A model generated the notes under the pieces. That model saw only the letters and a program-made list of their open reading frames with translations, did not search any database and had not been told where the DNA came from. A program made the translations under genes and the position numbers. Shown piece by piece: positions 27,434 through 39,500 of a stretch of DNA of 64,000 nucleotides. The number at the start of each line of letters is the position of its first letter. Position 1 is the stretch's first letter. The stretch comes from Spongospora subterranea (Eukaryota > Endomyxa > Phytomyxea > Plasmodiophorida > Plasmodiophoridae). The stretch covers positions 1 to 64,000 of the forward strand of contig OUQQ01000013.1 of the NCBI GenBank assembly GCA_900404475.1. The letters are read 5' to 3'.

Positions 27434-30400
27434 TTAACTAAAAAATACTTCGATGGGAACAGGTCGGCGTACAGCCTGAGAAAAACCTTCCTGATGCCGG
27501 AATCGGATAGGAGGTAAAACCGATTGATTCGTCTTGTTACCCCCAACATGGAAACTCCCTTGCCAGCCCAGTTTGACCTCAGCCGCATCCTAGAAATCTC
27601 CGTCAATGTTTCACTCATGAACAACCTCAGAAGAATTAAACCGGTCCCTGCGGGGCGACTTCCTTAGCGGGTTGACTGATGGAATGCATAGTCGTAGATA
27701 AGCAACGAGAAATTCGCTCAACCCAAACCTATAAAATTAAATTAAGCATCATTAACAGGCAGTATTATCACATACCAGCGGCATCGAGTGCTGAGCTTTT
27801 TGCCCATCCGCCATAGAATATGTACAGAGCACAGCAATATTTGGTTGAAGTTCCTTTGTGACCTGGAAACATGTGATTAAAGGTCCACAATGAAACGCAA
27901 AAGCCCAGTACCAGTCCTTTGTCGACATCAGAAACAGGTGAGTAATCTAGGTGGTAGAATTTCATTACATCAGCGACACGAGAAACCATTTTGTCATCCT
28001 CTTTGTTGACGAATGACGCCTCGCCTCTTAAACACCTATCAACGTTGTTGACGAATAATTTCTCTTTTTAGTTTGTCAGTATACCTGGGGGCAATGATCT
28101 TATGAAGGTAAGGAATAAGATAGGTGATTACAATCGCCTCAGAAAATCGTCTTCCGATTCCAGACATAAACTGTTGAATTATATCCCTGGAGATAACAAT
28201 TGTAGATACTTCGCCGAATAGAGAAAATCATCATACTTATGCTCGGAAAGGCTTTTGAACTGATCAAAAGACTGCTTAGATGGACGCAATTTAGGGACCT
28301 AAAAAACTGTTAACTGAGCATCACACCGGAGGCGTCATGTGTTACGTGGCGAACGCTGCAATTATAATTCACGGCTCCTGAAGGCTGTTATGTTAGGAAT
28401 GCACGCGGCTAAATAATTGATATTACCGGCAATAAGCGCCGAATAACGCGACATTGAAAAGTGTTGTCGGTTGAATATTTGATGCGTAAGGACATCGACG
28501 ACGCTGAACCATTCTGAAACCGACTGCGTCTATAGAAATGAACACATCAAATGGAAACCATAACGAACCGAAAGCTATATCTGAATGCGTACCTTCACCA
28601 GAGTCGGATCAGAATAAGGAATATCGACATAATGCTCGAACAAAGCCTCAACAATACGAGTCGCGTCTTTATGTGCTGAAAATCCATCCATAATTTCTAT
28701 CAATTTCCCGCCCTGCGAAGAATTCAGAACGAAGATCACGTAGATTTCAGATTCTTACACGAATAAATATTGATTTTAAAATATCAGCCTGATTTGATGA
28801 CAGATCCTTGAAATTATTGCATAATGATAACGCATCTTTGTACGAAATCCTTGAGCATTGAGATAACCGCGCTAATCCAATATAAGGGGCATGCGTAGAT
28901 GTCGACTGCAACAGTTGATACCATTGGCGGCCATGAACTGCATTGTTTGCAAAACGGAGCGAAGATCATTGCGCGATTGCTCGCATATATAGCGAAGTGC
29001 TGCGCCTTCGAGTTGCAAATTGTCGCTGGTACATATTTGCGATATTCGTTGCTGGAGCGCCAATGATGTTGGCTGTGTGAAACTAAGGTTTTCGAAGTTT
29101 AAACAGTGATGGTACGAATGCGGTCCAGTACTACGTGTATACAAGAGCGACCGCTCTTAGCGGCCGTAATGACTTCGCATACCTATTTGTAGGCAAACTC
29201 AGGCGATTGTTTTTGCGTCATCAGGTTGCTTTGATTATTACAGATCGTTACAGATGCAAATAATAGGTCGTTTTAAAATGCCAATTGCTGCTTTAGAACG
29301 ACGAGGTGCCAATGAAACGTTGTCGTTAACAATGTCAATAACGCAGCGTATGGCGTTAGCGTCATCAACACCTGGGAAAATAGAAGCAGTTAACAGACAA
29401 AACATGCACAGACGTGCTTACATTGCGAATGTAAAACGTACCATCGATTTCGTCCAGAATAACTAAATTAGGTTTTTTGGATCCCAGCAACGACTGCATC
29501 GTCACTGCGCGAATAATTTTAGTTCGCAATGTAGTCGCTGACCTGATTCGTGTTTCAATAATTTAGCATTATCGATCTGATAGGTGCTATGTACCTATCA
29601 TCGCTAGCGTTGATTTCCGTCACGTTATACCCAGCTGGAAGGTAGGATTCAGAACCCCACATACTGGAAACATTAAATATACCATGTCGTGCAACAGCAT
29701 GAGCTAGTGTAGTCTTGCCACTCCCAGGTGGACCAGCCAAGAGCAATACACGAGGATACGGACGGTGATCATCCTGTTTCTGGTCCGGCGCGCGCTCTTT
29801 GCCGGGATTGAACGGAATCCATGGCGCTGGACGAGCCTAATCATTGGCGATTAGCAAACGGTAGATCAACAAACAACACTACCCTCTTGTTCGGAAACGA
29901 TCTAGAATTAAAAGGATGCTGTGATACTTTAACTTCTGGTTGTTTCCGTCGGGCAGCAGGTTGGCGTCCGAACACAATCGGATCCCATGCTTGAACCCAT
30001 TGCAAAACCTCGCGGTTGATACGCTATTTCACCTTTTGAAAACAGTAAAACACATCAACTCACAAGAGGTACCGAGTCACTGAGTAGATCGATGAAAGAA
30101 TTTGGCGAATATTTGTCAACCCAAAGTTTAGGACGAATCGTTGCCGTTTCTGTAAAAGCGAGACAATGTTGGTAGGCCTTCAAAAATATTGGTAGAACAC
30201 AAATACCGTCTATGTGACGTTTTCTTGAAGCAGCAATTTCTTCGCTTTCCTGATTCTCGGCCATTAGCTCTGCCACGAGTGCAAGACTTGCCTCTTCCGC
30301 TCGATTCAGAGCTTCTACCCTCTAAGTTGTATCAAGCAGACAGATCTTTAAACTACCCGTACTTTCGTCACAAAGTAATTACCTTGATTTCTAGCTTCTC

Positions 30401-31525
30401 GTATAATGCGGCAATTGGTTCAGCCAAGAAATTTGCTTCTCGTAAATGCTTGCGAGACGAATTCTGAATTCTGGCGGCGTATTGGTCCGGAGTTGATGTG
30501 AGAAGATAAAGACGGGTCTCTACGGTGAAAATGGAATAAACTGAGATTGTTGAAGCTGAAACAATACCCTGGCCACTACAGGTTCTGGATGATGTTAGCG
30601 TCAAGAAATTATTCGTCCCGGGCAGTCGCTTTAACGAGGCGAACGAGCGCTCACTGAACAACCATTCATAATTACCATCTGAAGGGACCATTTTGATACA
30701 CGATGTGTCACGGAAAAGACAATCGAAGTGATGAAGCGAGGTTGCCCCGATTGTGGCGCTGATTAGCAAACGAGTTCCCAGTATCGTTGCTGACATTTGC
30801 GATAAGCCAATCTCTCTCATGGTCATTGCCTCCGTCAAAGCCATCAACGTCATTGCAAATTATATCAGGAACATTCTGCCTGGTAGCAGTTCTGCCTTCC
30901 AACCCCGAACTCGTTGTAGCGCTTGTGGCTAAATTAACTCCTGTCTTTACAGAAGATTTCGCCACCAGACATGACTTTTGTTCTGGCGAACGGAAATCAA
31001 GCCGTTTTCCCTTCCGCGGAGGAGTTTTTGGTGCGCCTGCAATTGACGATTAGAGAGCTGATATCATGTGTACTGGAAAGAGCTGATAAACATTTGATAG
31101 AGTTATACGAGAGCGACAACGGTGTCTTTAAGGTGACGTAAAAGAGGCCTCAAGTGATGAAATGCAGCCGATGAAACGGTAACAAAGTCGCACAGCAAAG
31201 CTACTACTGTTGCTAACGACAGTCACGACGTTACGATTACGCATATCATCACCTTCAAGGAACAAAAAAAATACAGTGACGATCTAGTGAGTGAAGTGTA
31301 AATTACCTGTTATAGGACAGTGCTCATTGAGAAGTTGTTCCAGCTCCTCGTCCGACCCAGGAGGCGCTGTCAACCCAGAATGAGCATCTTCAGCGACACA
31401 ACGTCAGGAGGGATTCGGAGGGTACCTCGTGATTCGGTACTACCTGGAACGGGGCAGATCTCCATCATTAACTGGTCCATATCTTCGTCATATGCATCGA
31501 ACATCCCTGGATCCTCATCCTCCAT
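27434..31525 (-). CDS. CHTF18: Chromosome transmission fidelity protein 18 (alternative clamp loader)
   Basis: Large subunit of the CTF18-RFC complex, which loads PCNA and supports sister-chromatid cohesion. ATG 31525 begins an acidic N-terminus ([19 protein letters not shown]), then a basic Pro-rich stretch ([12 protein letters not shown], near 31020). Core: [17 protein letters not shown] (about 30130), [11 protein letters not shown] (about 29980), [20 protein letters not shown] (Walker A, about 29755), [24 protein letters not shown] (Walker B, about 29490-29450), and [18 protein letters not shown] (sensor/lid region, about 29000). Downstream exons include [20 protein letters not shown] (about 28670) and [19 protein letters not shown] (about 28270). 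The C-terminus [17 protein letters not shown] corresponds to the conserved VWFRFNEG.SNAVRR tail that binds CTF8-DCC1. Stop at 27434-27436. A p24 gene lies 170 bp upstream in the same orientation. Confidence 0.9.
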
Positions 31526-31694
31526 TATGTCACTGCGAATTTATGTACGGAGTGGTTGTTCTGCTAACGAGGTCGCCCTGAAAAATCCGTTGATCTCGCG
31601 GATAAAGATCGCACAGTCAGTGGAGAGCCATCAATACAGATGTGAAAAGTGGGTTGATGTATTTGGAAAAACAGTGTTAAAAGTCGGTTTGGAA

Positions 31695-32658
31695 TCAGAC
31701 TCGTCGGCGGGTTCCGGCGTCAGCAAACCAGGACCGGATGAAGTAAATTTGAAGAACATTGAGGGAAACAAACGATAACGCTTCAATAATGGCGAGCAGC
31801 TGCACACGGTAATTGGTGTTTTCTTGAGCTAAAATTTCATGAAATTAAATTGCTGCAGAACTTTTAGTGAAAGGTGGACCGTACTATCGCGATGAATTTG
31901 TTCGCGAACTCTGAGAGCGTGTTGCTGTCGTACAATACCGTCCATATCTTCAGAAACCTAGGCCAAATATTATGATGATCAGCCAGCAAACAAACCAAAT
32001 AAATTGTTTTAACCTTGATAACACTGTCGACAACGGGACCCAGATGCTCGAGCTTCGCATTTTCCAAAGTCGATTTGATGTTAGATTCACCTTTGATGGA
32101 AAGCCTGCAACAATTCAATCTTTGCAAAAGGCGATAACCGATATATTACGTGTAAGTTTTTGGCGTGTACCGAGACATAATGTTGTCGATGCAGATAGAA
32201 TGGACCCCACTAACGGGGATCTTGATCTTGACTAGACCGAGTTTATCATTATTTGCGGCATCTGCACGGTTAAAAAACTCCATCTAGACCAAATCGGTGA
32301 CAATTGTGTTGATACAATGGCACCTGACATATACCTTATCATATAGTGTATTCTGAGGACCATTAATTACAACCCTGACGTCTAGCAATCCTCCTCTGTT
32401 CACTTCGTACTTCATTTCGAAATCATGTCCAGCCTCGTAATGTTCATAGACACAATCTAATTAGTGAATCAGCGACTATATGCGATTGGGCTAGAAAGTC
32501 ATAAAGAAAACACAGATTTGTGCATAGAGAATAGAGCGACCTTCAGATTTAGGTTCAACAACAAGAGTCCACGTATGGAATCCTCCCCCAGTTCCAGACA
32601 CAGCAACAAAAAAGGACAGGAACGTTAACGCCCAACAAGCTCTAATAACTTCCAGCAT
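31695..32658 (-). CDS. p24/TMED family cargo receptor (first of two)
   Basis: Type I membrane protein of ER-Golgi vesicles. ATG 32658 gives a signal peptide (LEVIRACWALTFLSFFVAVS), then the GOLD domain: DCVYEHYEAGHDFEMKYEVN (about 32465-32410), GGLLDVRVVINGPQ, VHSICIDNIMSRYTPKTY (about 32205-32155), equivalent to YKFCFSN.MS..TPK. A coiled-coil exon reads AKLEHLGPVVDSVIK and VSEDMDGIVRQQHALRVREQ. A transmembrane segment, LLAIIEALSFVSLNVLQIYF, precedes the short cytosolic tail, IRSWFADAGTRRRV. The GOLD disulphide cysteines are present. The aromatic plus basic tail resembles COPI/COPII-sorting tails. Plus-strand frames across this gene are shadows. Five or so introns of about 40-100 nt interrupt it. 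Confidence 0.88.
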
Positions 32659-33021
32659 TGGGTCGTCGAGAGTATTGATTTAAGCGAATTGGCGAAGGTG
32701 TACTGTATGTGTCCTTGTTCTTGTGCGGCGGGCCTACTGTACATATGGATGCGCAACCAGTTGACGAGAGAGGGCGTAACAGGACGATGCTACATTGCGA
32801 CAGCCGACCAACCGCCCCGCATGACTTGCCGAAAGCGGCTGCACAAATGACTATTGCCACGACAGTAGTTTTATTATGACCATGGAGTACTTGAACCTGA
32901 CTCTATTCAACTTGTCGCTGACCAAGAGGCCAGAGTTCGATCGCCAGGCATGCGCCCAGGATTAGCAAATGTTTGAAGTCCAGCTTCGGCTGCTCTGAAT
33001 TCTGAAGTCACGCTCGCAATC
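32659..33021. other. Upstream of the p24 gene
   Basis: No gene recognised. The minus-strand frame at 32642-32860 overlaps the p24 signal peptide in another frame and is not supported. Confidence 0.35.
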
Positions 33022-33209
33022 ATGTGTCCTACTTTCACATCGTCGCAGATGCGGGATATGCAATCGACGTGTGTCCTACTTTCACATCGTCGCAAATGCG
33101 GGATATGCAATCGACATGTGTCCTACTTTCACATCGTCGCAAATGCGGGATATGCAATCGACATGTGTCCTACTTTCACATCGTGGCAGATGCGGGATAT
33201 GCGATGGAT
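33022..33209. repeat. 47-bp tandem repeat, four copies
   Basis: Four head-to-tail units of exactly 47 bp begin at 33022, 33069, 33116 and 33163. Each starts [ag]tgtgtcctactttcacatc and contains gcgggatatgc. Copies 2 and 3 are almost identical; copies 1 and 4 carry a few changes. Because 47 is not divisible by three, the same peptide appears in successive frames, which produces spurious open frames here. Confidence 0.95.
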
Positions 33210-33901
33210 ATTAGCAGAAGGACTGAAGATTACATTGTAGACATTTGTGCCAAATGTCAAGGCGAGGGATTTAAATATTCATCACACACGAGGTCAGGAC
33301 AGATCTGGACAATGAAGACAAAATGGAGCATCTGAGAGCATGATCAATTATTGTGTTGTTTCCATTACAACGAGTAACTAGCGGGACTGTTTATCGTCAA
33401 GAAACCCAGCTGGGACATTAACGGAAGGGATAGATATAGGGAGATCACCGTGTTTTCAATCATCTATTTTTGACCACTATTAGATTCCATGAATGAAAGA
33501 AAAAGAGGCAAACACACAATCTCAAAATAGGATTAGACTGAGAATACCCCATATCTCCATATACCAATAGAGAACCGCACACAATTGGCCTGACCACAAC
33601 CTTATCTGGCGATATTCCAGGAATCAAAACACATTTCTGTATTGATTAGATAAAGCACTATTTTGAGTCGAATAAATTGTTTCCACTTCTGCAGTTGAAG
33701 ACGACGCAGTGGTAAAATCGCTCGCGGCGCGCGTTAGAAAAGTACTCATCACCCAAGATACTAATGTGGATGATGCAATTTCCCACAGCGAGTCATTAGA
33801 TGCTATACTAACTGCATCACTGTCAGCTGGTGTGTGCATGACGATCTACCTTTATAACAGATATTTACTCTAGTATGCCCAGAATAACTAATATAGTCAG
33901 G
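33210..33901. other. Intergenic, no gene seen
   Basis: AT-rich sequence between the 47-bp repeat and the inverted repeats. A minus-strand frame at 33624-33839 (ending about 33624) is Ser/Thr-rich, with no family evidence. Confidence 0.35.
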
Positions 33902-34250
33902 CATTGTCGTAACATGGCGCAATCAAAAACAAAATTTCAGGACGTTGCGGGGGAAGCAGATGATGAGCAACATTCACACAACATCGCCGATGCCAACTCT
34001 GACGAAAGCGATATTCAATATCAAATGACCGTTTGGCCAGAGTCTTCTCAGCTCCTGGAGCCCAAAGTCAACCATTTGTCTTGGTCAGCAACAACAACGG
34101 TAAAATAATCATCACCAGCGGAAAACGAGTAATCGTTGTCGCTTTCGCCAGAGTTAAAATCGGCGATGTTGTGTGAAATTTGCTCATCAGCTCCTTCCTC
34201 CGCAACGTGCTGAAATTTTGTTTTTTTATTGCGCCATGTTACGGCAATAG
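33902..34250. mobile_element. Inverted repeat encoding an acidic transposon-like N-terminus
   Basis: Arms 33902-34012 and 34141-34250 are inverted copies with about 85% visual identity. Both code, outward-in, for the block MAQSKTKFQDVAGEADDEQH (plus) or its relative KTKFQHVAEEGADEQ (minus), followed by SHNIAD and an Asp/Glu/Ser-rich stretch. Acidic Ser/Asp N-termini like this are common in piggyBac-like transposases, but no catalytic domain is present, so the family remains open. Confidence 0.6.
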
Positions 34251-34399
34251 GGGGTATCAAAGTTGGTCACGGAGATGATTTTAAAGTTTTTTTCCGGGAA
34301 ACCCATGATTTTAAATTTACAACCACCTCTCGAGGTGGTTGTAAAGTTGATTTTGATTTTCCCGCACTCTTTGTGTCCGGTTGCTGGTTGCTTCGATCG

Positions 34400-35030
34400 A
34401 GAATTGTCGTCATGGCGGCCAAGATTTCGCTCCCCAAGCGCCGAACAACCAAGGCTGAGTTTTCCCAGATGGTAGCGTTCTTGAAAATACATGAGAACTT
34501 GAAGCTGATTACAGGTTCTGCAGCGCATGGAAAACCGGTGACGGCCTGGCAGCTGCTTACCAAAGAAGCGGCGTATACCGCTCTAGCTCTATATATTAAT
34601 TCTATGCTGCGGTATGATACCGATCCCAAAAAATCTTGGGACGAAGGCGATTGCCAAGTCCAGATACAACTCGTATATCAAAAAATTTAAGGTCACCAAG
34701 AAAAAGTGTTGCCAAACGGGATTTGGTTTAGATGAAAACGACGCTCTTAGAGGCGTCACAACGATTGCTGAGAAGTTGGAAACATTGTGTCCGTTTTTCT
34801 CCCGTCTGGACTTGCTGTTTGGACATCGTCAAACTGTGACTCCTAGTGTTCCAAGTTCTGAATCAAGTGACGAGAATCGGGAACTGCGCCATCATTCCAT
34901 TCCCAATTCAAAGAACATACGTCCTAAAAAAAGTCGATCTGCTGCTCTTGGGATTCCAAGTAAGCCATGGCAAATGATTTATGAACCGGTTTCACCGAAA
35001 CACGTTTTGGACTGGTGAACGGGATGGCTG
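34400..35030 (+). mobile_element. Transposon-associated Myb/SANT-like gene, plus copy (frameshifted)
   Basis: The plus strand encodes MAAKISLPKRRTTKAEF, then AWQLLTKEAAYTALAL, MLRYDTDPKKSW, AIAKSRYNSYIKKFKVTKKK and TGFGLDENDALRGVTTI. The block looks like a compact Myb/SANT-like DNA-binding domain, as carried by DNA transposons and domesticated relatives. A frame shift near 34640 breaks it. The acidic tail SSESSDENRELRHHSI is shared with the inverted copy downstream. A perfect 24-bp palindrome centred at about 34330 lies just upstream. Confidence 0.6.
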
Positions 35031-35863
35031 CGCCGGGATTGGTTTTCCTTTTTTTTTTTGGACGTACTGTACATGTTCTTTGAATTGGGAATGGAATGAT
35101 GCCGCAGCTCCCAATCCTCGTCACTTGATTCAGAACTGGGTAACCCTGAATTTTCATTTGAAACGTTCAGGTCGTCAACGACGGAGACCGCACCAACGCT
35201 GCTGATGGGAACATCATCAGAATCGTAATTGAGGTCATCGTCAGAGCCATAGGAATGGGCAGGCGTATTGCCTTGCGAATCGTTTCCGTCTACAAAAAAC
35301 ATTTGCACCAACAGACATAATAACACTGGGAGTCACTGTCTGACGATGTCCAAACAACAAGTCCAGACGGGAGAAAAACGGACACAATGTTTCCAACTTC
35401 TCAGCAATCGTTGTGACGCCTTTAAGAGCGTCGTTTTCATCTAAACCGATTCCCGTTTGGTAACACTTTTTTTCGGTGTCTTTAAATTTTTTATATACGA
35501 GTTGTATCTGGACTTGGCAATCGCCTTCGTCCCAGATTTTTTGGGATCGGTATCATACCGCAGCATAGAAGTAATATGTAGAGCTAGAGCGGTATACGCC
35601 GCTTCTTTGGTAAGCAGCTGCCCGGCCGTCAAGGCTAAAGCTTGGTAGATATGGATTAATGTTAATCGGCTTCTAATAAGTGATAAATCGAATAGAGCCA
35701 ACAGGTTCTCGAATAGATCATGCATTCTGGAAGCCACGATCAGAAAATTAATTTCTGCGACTACCAGAAAAAAGACCAAACCAAGAGGTAACTCCACTTC
35801 CAAACAGCCACCCGTCCAGGGCCCCGTAACCAATCGCGTCAAAACAAAAAGGCAAACGCGCAA
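34985..35863 (-). mobile_element. Transposon-associated Myb/SANT-like gene, minus copy
   Basis: This is the reverse-oriented relative of the preceding copy: QLLTKEAAYTALALHITSML, KSRYNSYIKNLKTPKK and SSESSDEDWELRHHSI. It retains about 200 bp (35130-35335, encoding SYGSDDDLNYDSDDVP on the minus strand) that is missing from the plus copy. A stop and a frame change near 35450 inactivate it. Together the two copies form an imperfect palindrome of over 1 kb centred near 35000. Confidence 0.6.
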
Positions 35864-36280
35864 GGAGAATTACAAATCAATTGCAGCTGGGTGATTCTCA
35901 TTCCAGCTTGGAAGACCTGAATGGGCGGTGGCACCAGTGCTTGTTAGCAGCGTGTCTAGGTCTTTAAAGATGAATTCACGACTATTTCACGTATCTTGCT
36001 TTTGACAATTCAGCGGAATCGCGCTTGGATTTCAAAGCAGCAGCTTCTTTGTCAAAGATACAACATATAATCGTTTGGAAACCGGCTTCCGTGATAACGG
36101 AGCTGTGGCCATTGATTGACTCTCTGGCCGAGGGGCGACCCTGCCATGAGTACTGTCAAACCTTGTACGAGTCATCCAATATTTTGGTTTACCATCTTGT
36201 GTGTTATATCTCGGCTGTCGCCAACCATCCCATGTTTCAACCCATCCCAAATGGTGCCTGTTTTATAAAGATATCATAAT
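35864..36280. other. Gap downstream of the secreted-protein gene
   Basis: No gene recognised. The plus-strand frame at 36025-36279 has no supporting features. Confidence 0.35.
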
Positions 36281-37711
36281 TCAGGCAGGAAACGGAAACG
36301 TGATGAACTTGTTGGCCCCAATGTTGCATTGTGCCTGGCCCAGCTCCAAATCGGCAGCGTTCGCCGGCACCTTGGTCGCCTGTCCTGAGCCGAACGTGCC
36401 GGCGTCCGTCACCGCATTCAAGTTGCGCGTGTACGTCCCGTCGTTCAACGCCGTCAGCAGGTAATTCGTGCGGATCTTGAAATTGGGGGTACCACCAACG
36501 CAGGTGAGCGATCCGCCCAAAGGTAAAAACCCAGAGCCGAAACCGTCGATCTCGGGCGAGAATTGAGCGAAGATGTTTCCGGCAGCATCGCTCGTGAGCG
36601 ACTTGGCGTTGAAGAAGCTGTTGGCGGCGACTGGAAACACGACGGCGGCGCCGGTGACCTTGTCGACAAACGAGAACGATAGCTCGAAGTACTCATCACA
36701 TGGAACACCGCCTCCTGGGTTGGCCGCATCTGGCTTAAACGCGTTACCTCCGGCCGCCGCTTTCACAGTCAACTGCATGGAGTTCCCGTTACAACTGCCG
36801 TCATACGTTACCGTGACCGGATTGGGGTTAGTGTTGACAGCGCCACCGCCGACAACTCCTCCTGCAGCCGCGCTCGTCGCTTTTGTTGCAGCGGCGCTGG
36901 CTGCAATGGGAGCAGTCGTAGCGGCGTTCTGTACGACAGTGGCGGGGCATCCGACGGCGACCGTCGCCGCTGTCGTAGCGAGGGTTCGCGCCGCTGTCGT
37001 AGCGGGAGTTCGCGCCGCTGTCGTAGCGGAGGTTTGCGCTGTCGTAGCCTGTTTCAGAGCATTGGTGCACAATGGAATGGCGGCCACCGTACCACCAGCC
37101 GCACCAGCGCCATTAACGGGTCCGGCGTTGGTCACGGTGACCGGTGTCTTATTCTGAACGTAGCTGATCGGGATAAAGTCGGCGTTCATCTTGCCGCCGT
37201 TACAGGTTAGGCCTTGATTGGCAACATTGCCGAGATCGAAATCGATAAATCCGGCGACACGATTGATCTCGGCGCTGAAGCATGTATCAAACAACTCACG
37301 ACATTGGGCATTTTCAAAATTTAACTAAAATGACGTCAATCCCTGGTCTGGTTTCCAACAACTCATTGTGAATTGAGCTAATACAATATGAGAAACTTGA
37401 GTCAAGTTTTCCACTAACCTCTGCGTGCCAACGATCAAGCTGGGTGGGTTGCCTTGTGCTGCGGCACCGTTGAATATCTGCTGGGGAACGGCGACGATGG
37501 GCGCCTTCGTATCCTTATTGATGGACTGAATTGTGGCCACAAATACGTCGCCAGGCTCCGGGATATCCAGTCCCTCGATCGCGAACTGGGCTCGGATCGC
37601 ATTGCCAACCATGAAGCAGGTGTCGATATCGGCCGTGATCGTGACAGCGGCGGACGCCATCGTGGCGACCGTAGCCATCAACAGGAAAGGGATTCGTAAA
37701 AAAGGCGCCAT
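36281..37711 (-). CDS. Unrecognised secreted protein with Thr/Ala repeat region
   Basis: Two exons: ATG 37711 to about 37405, and about 37312 to 36281, joined by a roughly 93-nt intron (TQRL joined to LNFENAQC). Residues 1-21 form a signal peptide (FLRIPFLLMATVATMASA). The N-terminal part (TADIDTCFMVGNAIRAQFAI) and the region CRELFDTCFSAEINR with further cysteines suggest a disulphide-bonded extracellular domain. The middle is an Ala/Thr-rich segment with degenerate 8-residue repeats of the type TTAARTPA, coded by 24-bp tandem repeats at about 36955-37040, probably O-glycosylated. The C-terminal part contains DEYFELSFSFVDKV, then NYLLTALNDGTYTRNLN and a last Cys in AQCNIGANKFITF. It is much more GC-rich than the flanking DNA, consistent with high expression. 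I recognise no family. Confidence 0.75.
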
Positions 37712-39500
37712 TCAGGTTGAAAAATTAAGCTTTCGTTGCCAAAATCAGAATGACGAGATCGCTTTCAGCAGGATTTTCTCAAATTGACTTTCAGGTGTGT
37801 CCCGAACCACCTCGATGCACTGGAGCGCTGTTCTTGAAGGTTCTCGAAATTGCACAATTGGTTCCAGAACGGTAATTCCCGACAAGTCTGGCAGCTATCA
37901 GTGTACGCTGGATCATTGAGAAGACAATTGTTGATGGTTTTGCACATGTCTGGAATGGTTAAAGATGCAATTCTAGAAGGTTAGAGGGATGCTGATCAGT
38001 GGTGGGGATTGTTCCATGATTCCTTTGCAAGGTGCACCGACGAGACCGTGGATAGGTCGTCGAGTACTTTCTTTGAAATTTTATTATCCTTGTCAATATT
38101 TACGCTCTTTGAAAATTATCGTTCGTGAACGGAGCGTAGCTCACACTCCTAACCCTCTGTCAGATCCAGCTTTGCTCCGGCTAAAGCATTCCTCCCTTTC
38201 CGTTCATGTTTAGTTTTTATCTGCTGCGAAATCTGGACCGTATCTCCGTTTCAGTGGGGCGGGGTATAGTTATCTTTGCGACAATTTCACATCACTTGTA
38301 TGATTGCATCGGCAAACTGCTTGGACCGGGGCGGGTTCATGTTCCAGTGTTTGGTCTTCATGATAACACAAGTGACCATTGAGGTTAGTTGTCCACAGCC
38401 CCCACGTACCGAATCTGCGTCGATTTTGTTGCTGTCTCACAATGAATGTTGTAAATCCTGGCGTTATGTCTCCCATAATCGTGTTATTAATATTTTAGAC
38501 ATTGATGGCAACAACTGAAATTAATAGAGTATATCATAACGGGATGTGGCAGCGATCGCACATTGTTAGGCAATTCCTGAAGCGTCCAATTTAACTCATC
38601 AATATCGCTCAGATGCAGATACACCCATCAATCGTGTGACGCCGCCACACGTATTGCGCATCGAAAAATCCTAGCCCTAGGTTTGATTATTGACGACCAT
38701 TGAGCACAATTTGCAACTCCTTGTCATCATAAGTACGCTGACCATCTGGATCAAACTGATGCCGACGCTCTGGTTTGATGGTGGCCAACGAGGCGGATAT
38801 CATAATCTGTACCCAAAATATCACGAATTCCTCTTCAGGGAAACGCGAAACAGAATAGTTCATTCCACCGTTCTCCAATGTGATACTCAACATGTTCGAG
38901 TCCGAAGTAGATGTTGTTATAGAATCGGTTGGATGAACCCTAGCTTGGCTGGCAGATTATCGCCGCTGCTATATAAGATGGTGAACCAGGTGCATGATTG
39001 TCGTCTAAATACAATCAACGGAATTAAAGACACGTCACATCGAGTCTATCGTTCCCGACAAAAAGCGCCCCCGCTATCCTTATTCGATAACAGTTCGTCT
39101 TCTTCGTTAATCTGATAGGAGTAGTACGTAACATGTCCTGAGCGCCTGTTTGGCATGAATTTCATGATTAATGTTTTTTCAGATTGGGCGAATTGTGTTA
39201 GGTCGTTTTTCGTCCTGTTATAACGACATCCTCAAGCGACGATGCGCCAGGAAACAAGGTGCAAAATCTTGAGTGGGTTGACCTCAACATGGCAGAGGCA
39301 ATTCCTATATTGGGCTTGAAAACACATCAAGTGGCTCAACAAATGTATCAGACAATCATCATCAGAAGCTACGACTGTCTACAACATCTATAACGACAAA
39401 TGCTGCGTGCGGCCGATATCGAAGTATGTGTGGTGGAATATGGGTGTAGCATGTTTAATATGAACCAGAAACTCTAATTAGTGAGTGGTACCTCAACATG
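37712..39500. other. About 1.8 kb with no confident gene
   Basis: Several short frames occur. The best is minus-strand 38893-38687, starting with ATG and encoding a 68-residue peptide with FPEEEFVIFWVQIMISASL and a charged tail. It could be a last exon of an unrecognised gene. Nothing else here is supportable. The left part holds the upstream region of the secreted-protein gene. Confidence 0.35.

Noticed and set aside
31527..31778. Plus-strand 83-residue frame starting beside the CTF18 ATG
   Set aside because: It overlaps the antisense of the p24 transmembrane exon and has no splice partner or family match.
33022..33335. Repeat-containing open frames in two plus-strand frames
   Set aside because: They arise because a 47-bp repeat cycles through frames; there is no independent coding evidence.
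36573..37157. Long Ala/Val-rich plus-strand frame
   Set aside because: It is the mirror of the Thr/Ala repeat of the minus-strand secreted protein; GC-rich repeats leave the opposite strand open.
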